Below, piece by piece: positions 1-8,744 of a stretch of DNA of 64,000 nt. The notes beneath the pieces were generated by a model. The model did no database searches. It was not told the DNA's origin and saw nothing but the letters and a program-made list of their open reading frames with translations. The DNA comes from Arcicella rosea (GTDB lineage: Bacteria; Bacteroidota; Bacteroidia; Cytophagales; Spirosomataceae). How positions within the stretch are numbered: the stretch's first letter is position 1; each line of letters opens with the position of its first letter. Made by a program: the position numbers and the translations under genes. The stretch lies in the NCBI RefSeq assembly GCF_040543805.1, contig NZ_JBEUMS010000017.1, positions 98,776-162,775 of the forward strand. Direction: 5' to 3'.

Positions 1-3000
1 CCCTTTTCCACCAGCATCAAATTTGTCAGCAGTATCGGTAGCGGTTAATTCTCCTACATTTCCACCAGCATCAATTATCAATTTTCCGTCTTTTACAGAG
101 ATTGAAATAGATTCAAATGGTAAGCCTGTCATTTTATATTTACCTGCATAAATATTCAAATCTGTTTTGACTTCAGGTGTTGCAACGGCTGTTGGAGCTG
201 AATCACCAATTTCTGATTTAAACTCTACGCCCATCACTACCATTAAAGATTGACCTTCTGCTTTTGGATTTTGGAAAACTACATATAAATCATGTGTTCC
301 TTCCGTTGGCGTAACCGTAATGGCAACGGGTTTTCCTGCAAAACTCATTTCTTCTGTTGGTGCAAGGAAAGGAGATGCGCCAATTACTTTACCCGTTGGC
401 GAATCAATACGAATTTCAATAACTCCACCTTGTGCATTTAACTGCGGTTTTGGTGTAATGGCTAAGAATGAAATTTGTTTGATTTCACCTAAATCAATTT
501 GTGAGAGTGAAACATAAGAACCAGATTTAGCAGGAATTGCTAATTCATTTCCTCCAAATGACATTTTTGAAACAGATTCATATTTATCAAATTTATGAGG
601 ACTCATTTTCGCATTACGCAAAGTATAAGTTTTTTCAGAAGCTAAAGAAGGAATTCCTTTTGAGCCTTGATCTTGGTAAGAAGCACGTAAAATATACACA
701 CCTTGTCCTTTGTCATTCGCTGGTAATTTCGCTGTGTAAGTTCCTTTTACTGGTAAAGAATTTACTTTTGCTTTTTCTTGTGACAAGCTCAAAATATACT
801 TCACCATATCCGAAGCATCCGAAGCTGAAAGTTGTGGGTGACCACTCATTGGCACTTCTCCCCAAACGCCACTTCCGCCAGAGATTACTTTCTTCGTCAA
901 TCTTTCTAAAGCGCCACCATCATTTTTGTATTTCGCAGCAACTTCTTTGTACATCGGGCCAACTGATTTTTTATCAACACTGTGACAAGCCTTACAGTCG
1001 CTCGCTTCCATCAATTTTTTACCTGAAGCAAAACTTGCCGAAGCATCTGCTGAACGGTGTCCTTGTGCGATAGCAATTTTATCAAAACCTTCCGCTAAAT
1101 AATCAATACTTACTGCTACTTGCTCAGGTTTGATTTTTCCATTAGCCAAGCTTCCGTCTTCTCTATCGTTTACTTTTACTTCATAATCGAATGGTTTATT
1201 TGGGAAGTAAAAAGTTTTGTTACTTTTCGGTAAATCAAAAGCTAACGTTGGAGGTTCGTTTCCTGCCGTCAATTCCATCGATTGGCTATTACTTTCACCT
1301 TTTCCATCTGAAACCGTTAAAGTAGCCTTATAAACTCCCGCTTTTGTTAAAGTCAAACTAGCTTCTGGCGTATTGATTACTTTTACAAAACCTTTCTTAT
1401 CGGTGATTTTCCAAGAATATTTCAAGATGTCACCATCTGCATCTACTGTTCCTTTTGCACTCAATGCTACTTTAAAAGGAATGGCTCCACCCATTTTATC
1501 TGCCGCAATTTGTACAATTGGCTTACGATTTCCGCCATTGTATTCGATGCGAATCAAACGTGCATCATCATTGGCAGTAAACCAACCAGAACCGTACTCT
1601 AGCATATATAAATCTCCATTTTCAGCAAATTCCATATCCATCGGATTACTGAATTTATAACTTGGCATAAAGCGTTCCATCGAAACATAATTGCCTTCTT
1701 TATCCAAAGTGACTGCCATAATCCAACCACGCATCCATTCGTAAATCAATACTTTTCCATCATAATATTTCGGGAAAGCATGGTTTGCATTTTTGAAAGC
1801 ATCACTGTAGAAAACTGGACCAGCCATTGCATTTCTACCGCCACTACCTACTAATGGGAATTCTGGAGATTCTGCATAAGGATACCAAATAAATGCTTTT
1901 TGTGAAGGCGGTAATAATTTCAAGCCTGTATTGTTTGGAGAAGTATTCGTTGGTGCATTGGCATCCCACAATTCTAATGATTTGTTATTCACAAAATCAA
2001 ATTTATTATAAGCCTTATTATCACCTACAAAATGTGGCCAACCATAATTTCCTGCTTTGCGTGCTTGTCCTACTTCGTCATGTCCTGCTGGTCCACGGTC
2101 AGCTGCTGGTTTGTTAGCATCTGGACCAACTTCTCCCCAATAAAGATTACCATTTTTCTGATCAACTGAAATACGGAAAGGGTTACGGTGACCCATTGTA
2201 TAAATTTCAGGGCGAGTATTTGGTGTTCCTTTTGCAAATAAATTTCCTTCTGGAATGGTATAAGAACCATCAGGAGTAGGTTTAATTCTGATGATTTTAC
2301 CTCTTAAATCGTTGGTATTAGCAGAAGATTTTTGAGCATCCCAAGGACTACGGTCTGGACGTTCATCACTTGGACTATAACCGCTTGAACCGTGTGGATT
2401 TGTATTATCACCTGTTGAAAGGAAAAGGTTGCCCATTTTATCCCAAGCGATAGAACCACCAGTATGGCAACATTGCTCTCTTTGCGTCGGAATCTCTAAC
2501 AATACTTTTTTAGAATCTAATACCAATTCATCACCACGCAATTCATAACGTGTCAGGATATTTTTTGCTTCGTCGCCAACTGGAGAATAATATAAATAAA
2601 TCCAGTGATTTTGAGCGAAATTAGGGTCTTTACTCAAGCCCAATAAACCATCTTCCGCTTCTGAAATTTTACCTTCTTTGTCTTTATATTTTGTACTTAC
2701 TGGAATGGAAGCAATCGTTTTCAACTGTTTAGTTTTAGTATTATAAATACGAACATCTCCACGACGTTCGATAAATAATATACGACCATCGTTCAATACG
2801 CTCAATTCCATTGGTTCGCTCAATTTCTCTTCTAAAACCACTTTTGAAAAACGGTTTTCTTCTGGACGAGCCTTTGCATAATCTAAAGGTTTTGGTGCAT
2901 CGCCACCGATTACATAATTCAAACCAGCCCAAAGATGTCCTAAGAAAAGTGGTTCAGAAAACGTTTGGTCAGTATGACCCATCGCTGTATAAAACGAGCG

Positions 3001-3663
3001 ACCGCCATCAAATTCATGGTACCAACTAATTGGGTGATTATCACCATTATGTCCTCCTTGATACGTTTTCTCATCAATTTTCACCAAAACATTAATGGTT
3101 GGGTCAATTTTCTGGAAACTATAAAATTCATCTTCACGCTCAAATTCATCAGGTAACATTTTAGTTGCCCAGTGATTTTTCAATGAAACAAAGAATTTGC
3201 CTTTTTGCACATTACTTGGTGTGCTTGGATGATCTAAAAAGTATGCACCCGCCAAACGACCATACCAAGGCCAATCGTATTCTGTATCCGTCGCAGCGTG
3301 AATCCCTAAGTAACCACCACCTGCTTGGATATAGCGCTCAAACTCTACTTGTTGTTCAGGATTCAACACATCACCCGTTGTATTTAAAAATACCACTGCA
3401 TTATAGCGTTTCAGGTTGAGTGCATTAAAAGCTGTCGCATCCTCTGTTAAGTCAACCGTAAAGCCTTTTTCCTTTGCCATTTTTTGGAAAGCAGCTTGTC
3501 CAGCTTCAATAGATTGATGACGGAAACTAGCTGTTTTACTAAAGACCAATACCCTTGGCGCATTCGTTTGCCCAATAAGTACCCTTGAACTCAATAAAAA
3601 AATACCCAATATCAAGAAAAGGGTATTCATCAAGCTGGGAAATTGGTAATGTTTTTTGTTCAT
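1..3663 (-). CDS. Secreted ThuA / PQQ-type sugar dehydrogenase / PKD / cytochrome c / CBM6 fusion (3' end outside window)
   Basis: Reading the minus strand from the ATG at 3663 gives an uninterrupted frame of 1221 codons to the window edge; the stop is not included. Order of parts (residues approximate): signal peptide 1-37; ThuA-like glutamine-amidotransferase fold 40-250 (starts PRVLVFSKTASFRHQS); glucose/sorbosone-type beta-propeller dehydrogenase 270-700, with GHRNPFRIS and LYMLEYGSGW; PKD-like domain 705-800; class I cytochrome c domain with haem motif CKACH at 890-894; CBM6-like beta-sandwich 970-1130; and a C-terminal piece that continues past the edge. Known families suggest periplasmic oxidation of a sugar with electrons passed to the fused haem. 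Substrate and true cofactor are not visible. The gene stands alone, divergent from the Nudix regulator at 3874. Domain calls are by recognition; the haem motif is certain. Confidence 0.85.
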   Translation of the reverse strand, partial: MNKKHYQFPSLMNTLFLILGIFLLSSRVLIGQTNAPRVLVFSKTASFRHQSIEAGQAAFQKMAKEKGFTVDLTEDATAFNALNLKRYNAVVFLNTTGDVLNPEQQVEFERYIQAGGGYLGIHAATDTEYDWPWYGRLAGAYFLDHPSTPSNVQKGKFFVSLKNHWATKMLPDEFEREDEFYSFQKIDPTINVLVKIDEKTYQGGHNGDNHPISWYHEFDGGRSFYTAMGHTDQTFSEPLFLGHLWAGLNYVIGGDAPKPLDYAKARPEENRFSKVVLEEKLSEPMELSVLNDGRILFIERRGDVRIYNTKTKQLKTIASIPVSTKYKDKEGKISEAEDGLLGLSKDPNFAQNHWIYLYYSPVGDEAKNILTRYELRGDELVLDSKKVLLEIPTQREQCCHTGGSIAWDKMGNLFLSTGDNTNPHGSSGYSPSDERPDRSPWDAQKSSANTNDLRGKIIRIKPTPDGSYTIPEGNLFAKGTPNTRPEIYTMGHRNPFRISVDQKNGNLYWGEVGPDANKPAADRGPAGHDEVGQARKAGNYGWPHFVGDNKAYNKFDFVNNKSLELWDANAPTNTSPNNTGLKLLPPSQKAFIWYPYAESPEFPLVGSGGRNAMAGPVFYSDAFKNANHAFPKYYDGKVLIYEWMRGWIMAVTLDKEGNYVSMERFMPSYKFSNPMDMEFAENGDLYMLEYGSGWFTANDDARLIRIEYNGGNRKPIVQIAADKMGGAIPFKVALSAKGTVDADGDILKYSWKITDKKGFVKVINTPEASLTLTKAGVYKATLTVSDGKGESNSQSMELTAGNEPPTLAFDLPKSNKTFYFPNKPFDYEVKVNDREDGSLANGKIKPEQVAVSIDYLAEGFDKIAIAQGHRSADASASFASGKKLMEASDCKACHSVDKKSVGPMYKEVAAKYKNDGGALERLTKKVISGGSGVWGEVPMSGHPQLSASDASDMVKYILSLSQEKAKVNSLPVKGTYTAKLPANDKGQGVYILRASYQDQGSKGIPSLASEKTYTLRNAKMSPHKFDKYESVSKMSFGGNELAIPAKSGSYVSLSQIDLGEIKQISFLAITPKPQLNAQGGVIEIRIDSPTGKVIGASPFLAPTEEMSFAGKPVAITVTPTEGTHDLYVVFQNPKAEGQSLMVVMGVEFKSEIGDSAPTAVATPEVKTDLNIYAGKYKMTGLPFESISISVKDGKLIIDAGGNVGELTATDTADKFDAGGKG

Positions 3664-3775
3664 CTTGAATGATTGTTTTGAAATAGATAATAAATTAAAT
3701 GATTGAAAATGAATGCCATTATTTAATTTTTACTTTAAATATGAGTAAAAAATCAAATAATTAATTGATTAAGTC

Positions 3776-3806
3776 TTATCATTGTTTCATGATGGAACAA
3801 TGATAA
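3776..3806. promoter_or_regulatory. Palindrome, candidate operator between ThuA-fusion gene and Nudix regulator
   Basis: TTATCATTGTT at 3776-3786 is matched exactly by its reverse complement at 3796-3806, with a 9-nt centre. It lies 10 bp upstream of the -33 element of the promoter at 3816-3846. NrtR-type regulators bind palindromes and often control their own gene, so autoregulation is a reasonable inference. A simple hairpin is the alternative. Confidence 0.45.
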
Positions 3807-3815
3807 TTCATTTTC

Positions 3816-3846
3816 TTGAATCCGCCAAGTATTTGTACTATTTTTG
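3816..3846 (+). promoter_or_regulatory. Bacteroidota-type promoter of the Nudix regulator
   Basis: TTG at 3816-3818, a 20-nt spacer, then TATTTTTG at 3839-3846, which fits the Bacteroidota consensus TTTG-N19-21-TAnnTTTG. Transcription would start near 3853, giving a leader of about 20 nt before the ATG at 3874. Confidence 0.6.
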
Positions 3847-3873
3847 TAAAATGTTGAATCTAAAAGGAAGATT

Positions 3874-4587
3874 ATGGAGTCCGAAAAAATAATTATTGAC
3901 GAAGGGAAATTCATCCCACATTTATCCGTTGACTGTGTAATTTTTGGGTTTCATGGCGAGCAATTAAAAGTATTATTCCCTAAAGTAAAGAATTTAGACT
4001 TGTGGTCGTTGCCGGGTGGGTATGTCATGAAAGATGAAGATATTGAAGCAGCAGCACAAAGGATTTTAGAAGAAAGAACAGGCGTAACAGATATTTATCT
4101 TGAGCAATTTTACATTTTTGGTAAAGCGAATCGCTCAACGGGAGAAACGCTCAAGAAAGTATTATTGGCAAATAACTTTGAGATTGATGAAAAAAGTTGG
4201 GTTTTTGAAAGATTCGTTTCAGTTGGCTATTATGCCTTGGTAGATTTTTCGAAAGTAAATACTAAAATTGGTATATATGACGAAGCTTGCGAATGGCACG
4301 ATATTCATCAATTACCAAACTTGGCTTTTGATCATGCTGAAATTACTTTAAAGGCTCTGGAAACACTTCGATTTATGTTAGATGATAAATTGATTGGACT
4401 TAATTTGTTGCCTGATACGTTTACCATGAAAGAGCTCCAAATGTTATACGAAACCATTTTGGATAAACCTTTAAGAAGAGATAATTTTCAAAGAAAAATA
4501 TTGTCGATGGGCATTTTAGAACGAGTAGAAAAGAAATTTACTGGTGCGGCACATAAAGCGCCTTATCTTTATAAATTCATAAAATAA
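3874..4587 (+). CDS. NrtR/AraR-like Nudix-family transcriptional regulator
   Basis: A 237-residue protein: an N-terminal Nudix fold (about 12-150) and a C-terminal winged-helix part (about 155-237) containing TFTMKELQMLYETIL and LRRDNFQRKIL, the usual layout of the NrtR family. The Nudix box is degenerate: where active enzymes have REUxEExGU, this one reads RILEERTGV, so two of the catalytic glutamates are replaced. That favours a ligand sensor over a hydrolase. In Bacteroidota, relatives such as AraR control pentose use. The aldehyde dehydrogenase 99 bp downstream, of a type used in oxidative pentose and uronate pathways, is the likely target along with its own promoter. The ligand is unknown. 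Confidence 0.8.
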   Translation: MESEKIIIDEGKFIPHLSVDCVIFGFHGEQLKVLFPKVKNLDLWSLPGGYVMKDEDIEAAAQRILEERTGVTDIYLEQFYIFGKANRSTGETLKKVLLANNFEIDEKSWVFERFVSVGYYALVDFSKVNTKIGIYDEACEWHDIHQLPNLAFDHAEITLKALETLRFMLDDKLIGLNLLPDTFTMKELQMLYETILDKPLRRDNFQRKILSMGILERVEKKFTGAAHKAPYLYKFIK

Positions 4588-4686
4588 TAATTTATTGATT
4601 TTAGTTGTTGTTCAATAAGTAATTTACCTCTTAATTTCCCTTATTAAAATACGTAGCACATTGATTAAAGTGCTGAAATCAATCAC

Positions 4687-6150
4687 ATGGATAATATCAA
4701 CAAAATTATGCTTCAATCTGCTGAAGCGTTTAAACAATACCGTAAGGTTTCTGGAAAACAAAAAGCTGTTTTTTTAAGAGCCATCGCCGAAGAAATTGAA
4801 GCGTTGGGCATGGAGCTCATTCACACCACGATGGAAGAAACCAATCTTCCTGAAGCTCGCTTATTGGGCGAACGTGGACGTACAATTTTTCAATTAAAAA
4901 TGTTTGCTGACCTTTTGGAAGAAGGTTCTTGGGTAGAAGCTCGTATTGACACGGCTCAACCAGACCGCAAACCTTTGCCAAAAGTAGATATTCGTAAAAT
5001 GTCTGTGCCATTGGGCGTTGTGGTGGTTTTTGGTGCAAGTAATTTCCCTTATGCTTATTCAACTGCTGGTGGCGACACGGCTTCGGCTTTAGCTGCTGGT
5101 TGTCCAGTAGTTTTAAAAGGTCACCCAGCGCACGCACGTACTTCAGCGATGATTGCCGATGCGGTTTTGCGTGCCGTTGAACGTACTGGAATGCCAGAAG
5201 GCACTTTTGCACACGTAGATGGTGGCAATGGTTTTGAAATCGGAAAAGCTTTGGTAATGCACCCAGTAACCAAAGCCGTTGGTTTCACCGGTTCTTTTGC
5301 TGGCGGCAAAGCATTGTTCGATATGGCGAATCAGCGTCCAGAACCGATTCCTGTATTTTCAGAAATGGGAAGTATCAATCCAGTTGTGTTGATGCCTGAA
5401 AAATTATCGACAAGTTCAGAAAGTATTGCTAAAGAGTATGCAGGTTCGATTACTTTGGGTGTTGGGCAATTTTGTACCAATCCGGGCTTGATTTTAGGCG
5501 TTGATAATGCTGATTTACAAAACTTTATTAAAGTACTTGCCGGTGAAATCGAGAAAATTTCGCCTTCAAAAATGTTGAATGCAGGAATTTATCAAAACTA
5601 CGAAGGCAAGAAAACAGTAGCTTTGGCGCAAGACGATGTAACAACAGAAGCAGAGTCGCTTGTTGAAAAAACGGATACTATTCAAGGTTTGGCAACGGTG
5701 GCTTCGGTAGATGCAGATGTATTTTTAGCAAATCCTACTTTGCACCAAGAAGTATTTGGACCTTTCTCTTTAGTGGTAAAATGTAAAGATTTAACACAAT
5801 TAGCCACTGTTATTCAACATTTAGAAGGACAGCTTACGGCTACTTTTATGGCGACAGAAACAGAATTACAAGCGAATGATGATATTGTAGAAGCGCTTAG
5901 AAATATCAGCGGACGTTTAATTTTCAATGGCGTGCCTACAGGAGTAGAAGTGTGTTATGCAATGCACCACGGCGGGCCATTCCCATCTTGTACGGATGCT
6001 CGTTTTACTTCTGTTGGTCCAGATGCTATCAAACGTTTTGTTCGTCCTGCAAGTTATCAAAGCTTTCCAGACAGTCTTTTACCAGCAGAATTACAAGATG
6101 CTAATCCGCTGAACATTTGGAGGATGTTTGATAACGAATGGAAAAAATAA
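4687..6150 (+). CDS. Aldehyde dehydrogenase, alpha-ketoglutaric semialdehyde dehydrogenase type
   Basis: A 487-residue cytoplasmic NAD(P)-dependent aldehyde dehydrogenase. Visible marks are VVVFGASNFPYAYS, the glycine motif FTGSFAGGKAL, general base E226 in FSEMGSINP, and nucleophile C263 in GVGQFCTNPG. The QFCTNPG context and the short N-terminus are typical of the KGSA dehydrogenase group, which oxidises 2,5-dioxopentanoate to 2-oxoglutarate at the end of non-phosphorylative pentose, uronate or hydroxyproline breakdown. No other enzyme of such a pathway is in the window, so the substrate is inferred from family alone. It follows the Nudix regulator on the same strand and is probably controlled by it. 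Confidence 0.85.
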   Translation: MDNINKIMLQSAEAFKQYRKVSGKQKAVFLRAIAEEIEALGMELIHTTMEETNLPEARLLGERGRTIFQLKMFADLLEEGSWVEARIDTAQPDRKPLPKVDIRKMSVPLGVVVVFGASNFPYAYSTAGGDTASALAAGCPVVLKGHPAHARTSAMIADAVLRAVERTGMPEGTFAHVDGGNGFEIGKALVMHPVTKAVGFTGSFAGGKALFDMANQRPEPIPVFSEMGSINPVVLMPEKLSTSSESIAKEYAGSITLGVGQFCTNPGLILGVDNADLQNFIKVLAGEIEKISPSKMLNAGIYQNYEGKKTVALAQDDVTTEAESLVEKTDTIQGLATVASVDADVFLANPTLHQEVFGPFSLVVKCKDLTQLATVIQHLEGQLTATFMATETELQANDDIVEALRNISGRLIFNGVPTGVEVCYAMHHGGPFPSCTDARFTSVGPDAIKRFVRPASYQSFPDSLLPAELQDANPLNIWRMFDNEWKK

Positions 6151-6217
6151 TTACAAAATTTCATGTAATCGGAAATATATTTCCATATTGATATTTTTAA
6201 TAATTTTCATAAACTCT

Positions 6218-6265
6218 AAAAGACTGCTGATAAATTCTCTGAAATTCATCAACAGTCTTCTTTTT
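6218..6265 (+). terminator. Rho-independent terminator after the aldehyde dehydrogenase
   Basis: Stem AAGACTG (6220-6226) / CAGTCTT (6253-6259) is extended by TGAT (6228-6231) / ATCA (6248-6251) and followed by CTTTTTAT. The rest of the 6151-6608 gap is AT-rich, with no other gene visible. Confidence 0.6.
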
Positions 6266-6551
6266 ATAGGAACTTTCTCCAAACACTTCTCTTTCTTCCT
6301 GTCTATTTCACCAAACAAAAAGCTTAAAATCTTGGTATATTTTTAATTTATAATTGAATTTATCTTCAAATTATGTGCTTTATCCAAAAAACCAATACTT
6401 TATTGCCGATTTCAAGAAGCATTAATTCCCTCAATTCAATATTTAAAACAATAAATTTTATAAAATCAGAAATATATTACTTAAATAAGTATTTTACTGT
6501 TTGTTAATTTTTTATTTTAAATATCATTAGGCACTATAATTCATTTGTCTT

Positions 6552-6559
6552 TAAGTTTG
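6552..6559 (+). promoter_or_regulatory. -7 element upstream of nagB
   Basis: TAAGTTTG matches TAnnTTTG. No clear -33 TTG is seen at the expected distance. If used, transcription begins near 6566, downstream of the ATG at 6561, which argues for the ATG at 6609 as the real nagB start. Confidence 0.4.
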
Positions 6560-6608
6560 TATGTCTTATTTCAAAATTAAGAAATGTTTACTCAAAATTG
6601 TTATTAAA

Positions 6609-8540
6609 ATGATTGAAGCAACTGAAGCCATAGAACTAGAAAAGGAAACCATCTCTTTAGAAAGAGTACCCACTAAAATTTATAAAGATGCCGCTGAAGC
6701 CTCAAAAGCAGTAGCACAAGAAATTGCCAAAATTATCCGCAAAAAAAATGCTTCAGGAAAACCCGCAGTTTTAGGATTAGCCACTGGCTCAACACCTAAA
6801 AAAGTATATGCAGAACTTATTCGTCTTCATAAAAGTGAAGGCTTGAGTTTTGAAAATGTGATTACATTCAATTTGGATGAATATTATCCAATGCAACCTG
6901 ATGCAGTACAGAGTTATCATCGTTTCATGAAAGAACAGTTGTTTGATCATGTAAACATTGCTCCTGAAAACTGTCATATTCCAACAGGAACTTTACCTTT
7001 AGAAAAACTCGCCATCTTCTGCAAAGAGTACGAAGCGCAGATTGAAGAATTGGGCGGATTAGATATACAAATTTTGGGCATCGGTAGAAACGGACATATA
7101 GGTTTCAACGAGCCAGGTTCTTTAGTGAACTCAAGAACAAGATTGATGACGCTTGATATTACGACTCGTATGGATGCTGCGGGCGACTTTGGTACTTTGG
7201 TAAAAGTGCCACGCAGAGCAGTAACGATGGGCGTAAAAGCAATTATGGAAGCAAAAAGAGTGGTGCTTTTGGCTTTCGGTGAACATAAAGCACAAGTAAT
7301 TAAAGAAGCGATTGAAGGACCTGTTTCAGAGAAAATTCCAGCTTCATATTTACAAGGACACCAAAATGTGAGATTTATTTTAGACGAAGCAAGTGCTTCT
7401 GAATTAAGCAGTCGTAAAAAACCTTGGTTATTTGATGAAGTAATTTGGGATAAAATGATGGTGAAAAAAGCCGTAACCAATTTGGCTTTGAGCTTAGACA
7501 AACCGATTCTGAAATTAACCAATCGTGATTATAACGAAAACGGACTAAGTGATTTATTAGCGAATTACGGTCAGGCTTACGATATTAATTTACAAGTATT
7601 CCAAAGTCTTCAACATACCATTACAGGCTGGCCGGGTGGAAAATCGTTGGCGAGTGATGCCAACAGACCAGAAAGAGCTTTCCCTGCACAAAAAAGAGTA
7701 TTGATTTTTAGTCCACACCCAGACGACGATATTATTTCAATGGGCGGAACATTCCAACGTTTGGTTGACCAAGAGCATGATGTTCACGTGGCATATCAAA
7801 CGTCTGGAAATATTGCTGTTGCTGATGATGAAGCTTTGCGTTTTATTGATTTCTTAGACGATTTCAATTCGGCTTTCGACATTGAAAACAGAAAATACAA
7901 TACTGTTTTTGAAGAAGCCAGAGCATTTTTAAGTAAAAAGAAAGACAGCGAAATTGATATTCCTGCGGTGCGTTATGTAAAAGGAATTATTCGTCAGGGA
8001 GAAGCAAAGGCTACTTGCCGTTTCGTTGGAATTCCTGCGACCAATGTTCACTTTCTAGATATGCCTTTTTATGAAACGGGCGCCATTCAAAAAATGCCAT
8101 TAGGTGAAGCTGACATCAAAATTGTTTCAAATATCATTGCTGAGATAAAACCACATCAAATTTTTGCGGCAGGCGATTTAGCTGATCCACACGGAACACA
8201 CAAAGTTTGTTTGGATGCCATTTTTGAGTCGCTTGAGCGTTTGAAAAAAGAAGATTACATGAACGATTGTTGGGTTTGGCTATACCGTGGAGCTTGGGCA
8301 GAGTGGGACATTCATGAAATTGAAATGGCTGTACCGATGAGCCCAACACAAGTATTACAAAAGCGTCACGGGATTTTTAAACATCAGTCACAAAAAGACG
8401 GAGTAGTTTTCCAAGGAAACGATTCGAGAGAATTCTGGCAACGTGCTGAAGACAGAAACAGCGCAACGGCAGATTTATACAATAAATTAGGTTTTGCAGA
8501 ATACGCAGCCATCGAGGCTTTTGTGCGATACCACTTTTAA
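6609..8540 (+). CDS. nagB: Glucosamine-6-phosphate deaminase fused to a PIG-L/LmbE-type deacetylase domain
   Basis: The frame is open from an ATG at 6561, but the start at 6609 (643 residues) fits the -7 element better. Residues about 10-290 are NagB: LGLATGSTPKKVY, the NLDEYYPM loop and GIGRNGHIGFNEPGS, which is the same loop version as in Bacillus NagB. Residues about 365-640 are a GlcNAc-PI de-N-acetylase-like zinc domain with PHPDDD (369-374) and DPHGTH (526-531). NagB converts glucosamine-6-phosphate to fructose-6-phosphate and ammonia. The second domain probably removes an N-acetyl group from a GlcNAc-containing molecule, but its substrate is not shown by sequence. The permease gene that follows fits an amino-sugar catabolic unit. 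Such fusions are known among Bacteroidota. Confidence 0.88.
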   Translation: MIEATEAIELEKETISLERVPTKIYKDAAEASKAVAQEIAKIIRKKNASGKPAVLGLATGSTPKKVYAELIRLHKSEGLSFENVITFNLDEYYPMQPDAVQSYHRFMKEQLFDHVNIAPENCHIPTGTLPLEKLAIFCKEYEAQIEELGGLDIQILGIGRNGHIGFNEPGSLVNSRTRLMTLDITTRMDAAGDFGTLVKVPRRAVTMGVKAIMEAKRVVLLAFGEHKAQVIKEAIEGPVSEKIPASYLQGHQNVRFILDEASASELSSRKKPWLFDEVIWDKMMVKKAVTNLALSLDKPILKLTNRDYNENGLSDLLANYGQAYDINLQVFQSLQHTITGWPGGKSLASDANRPERAFPAQKRVLIFSPHPDDDIISMGGTFQRLVDQEHDVHVAYQTSGNIAVADDEALRFIDFLDDFNSAFDIENRKYNTVFEEARAFLSKKKDSEIDIPAVRYVKGIIRQGEAKATCRFVGIPATNVHFLDMPFYETGAIQKMPLGEADIKIVSNIIAEIKPHQIFAAGDLADPHGTHKVCLDAIFESLERLKKEDYMNDCWVWLYRGAWAEWDIHEIEMAVPMSPTQVLQKRHGIFKHQSQKDGVVFQGNDSREFWQRAEDRNSATADLYNKLGFAEYAAIEAFVRYHF

Positions 8541-8544
8541 TATT

Positions 8545-8575
8545 ATGCTTGGAGTCTGAATAAGATTCCAAGCAT
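8545..8575 (+). terminator. Hairpin directly after nagB
   Basis: ATGCTTGGAGTC (8545-8556) pairs with GATTCCAAGCAT (8564-8575) with one G-U pair. The following T-tract is weak. It may act as a terminator or protect the 3' end. Confidence 0.5.
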
Positions 8576-8641
8576 TACTTCATTCACAAACTTGAAAATT
8601 TAGTTAGAACTGGTTATATATTAATAATGCTTGAACATTAG

Positions 8642-8672
8642 AATTCACTACGGGCGATGCCTGTAGTGAATT
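8642..8672 (+). terminator. Second hairpin between nagB and the permease
   Basis: ATTCACTACGGGC (8643-8655) and GCCTGTAGTGAAT (8659-8671) form a 13-bp stem with one wobble and a 3-nt loop, followed by TTATTTAAT. With the hairpin at 8545 it suggests separate transcription of the permease gene. Confidence 0.55.
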
Positions 8673-8744
8673 TATTTAATATGAACCTTTCAGAAATCTG
8701 TTCCTTACTTTATTTATATATTTTGCCCCAAACCAACCACCATT

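Noticed and set aside
320..3419. Several plus-strand frames of 60-180 codons across the ThuA-fusion region
   Set aside because: They run opposite to an unbroken 1221-codon minus-strand frame with clear domains and have no family likeness.
4817..5212. 131-codon minus-strand frame inside the KGSA-type dehydrogenase gene
   Set aside because: Antisense shadow of a well-supported enzyme gene; composition is not protein-like.
6128..6346. 72-codon frame after the KGSA-type dehydrogenase
   Set aside because: It overlaps the dehydrogenase end and includes the terminator; it is low-complexity and has no family.
7081..7125. Apparent loss of the catalytic Asp in the NagB loop (GRNGHIGF instead of GNDGHIAF)
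   Set aside because: Bacillus-type NagB enzymes naturally have the same GRNGHIGF loop, so this is not a defect.
6974..7522. 182-codon minus-strand frame opposite nagB
   Set aside because: Complement of the conserved NagB domain; no start context and no family.
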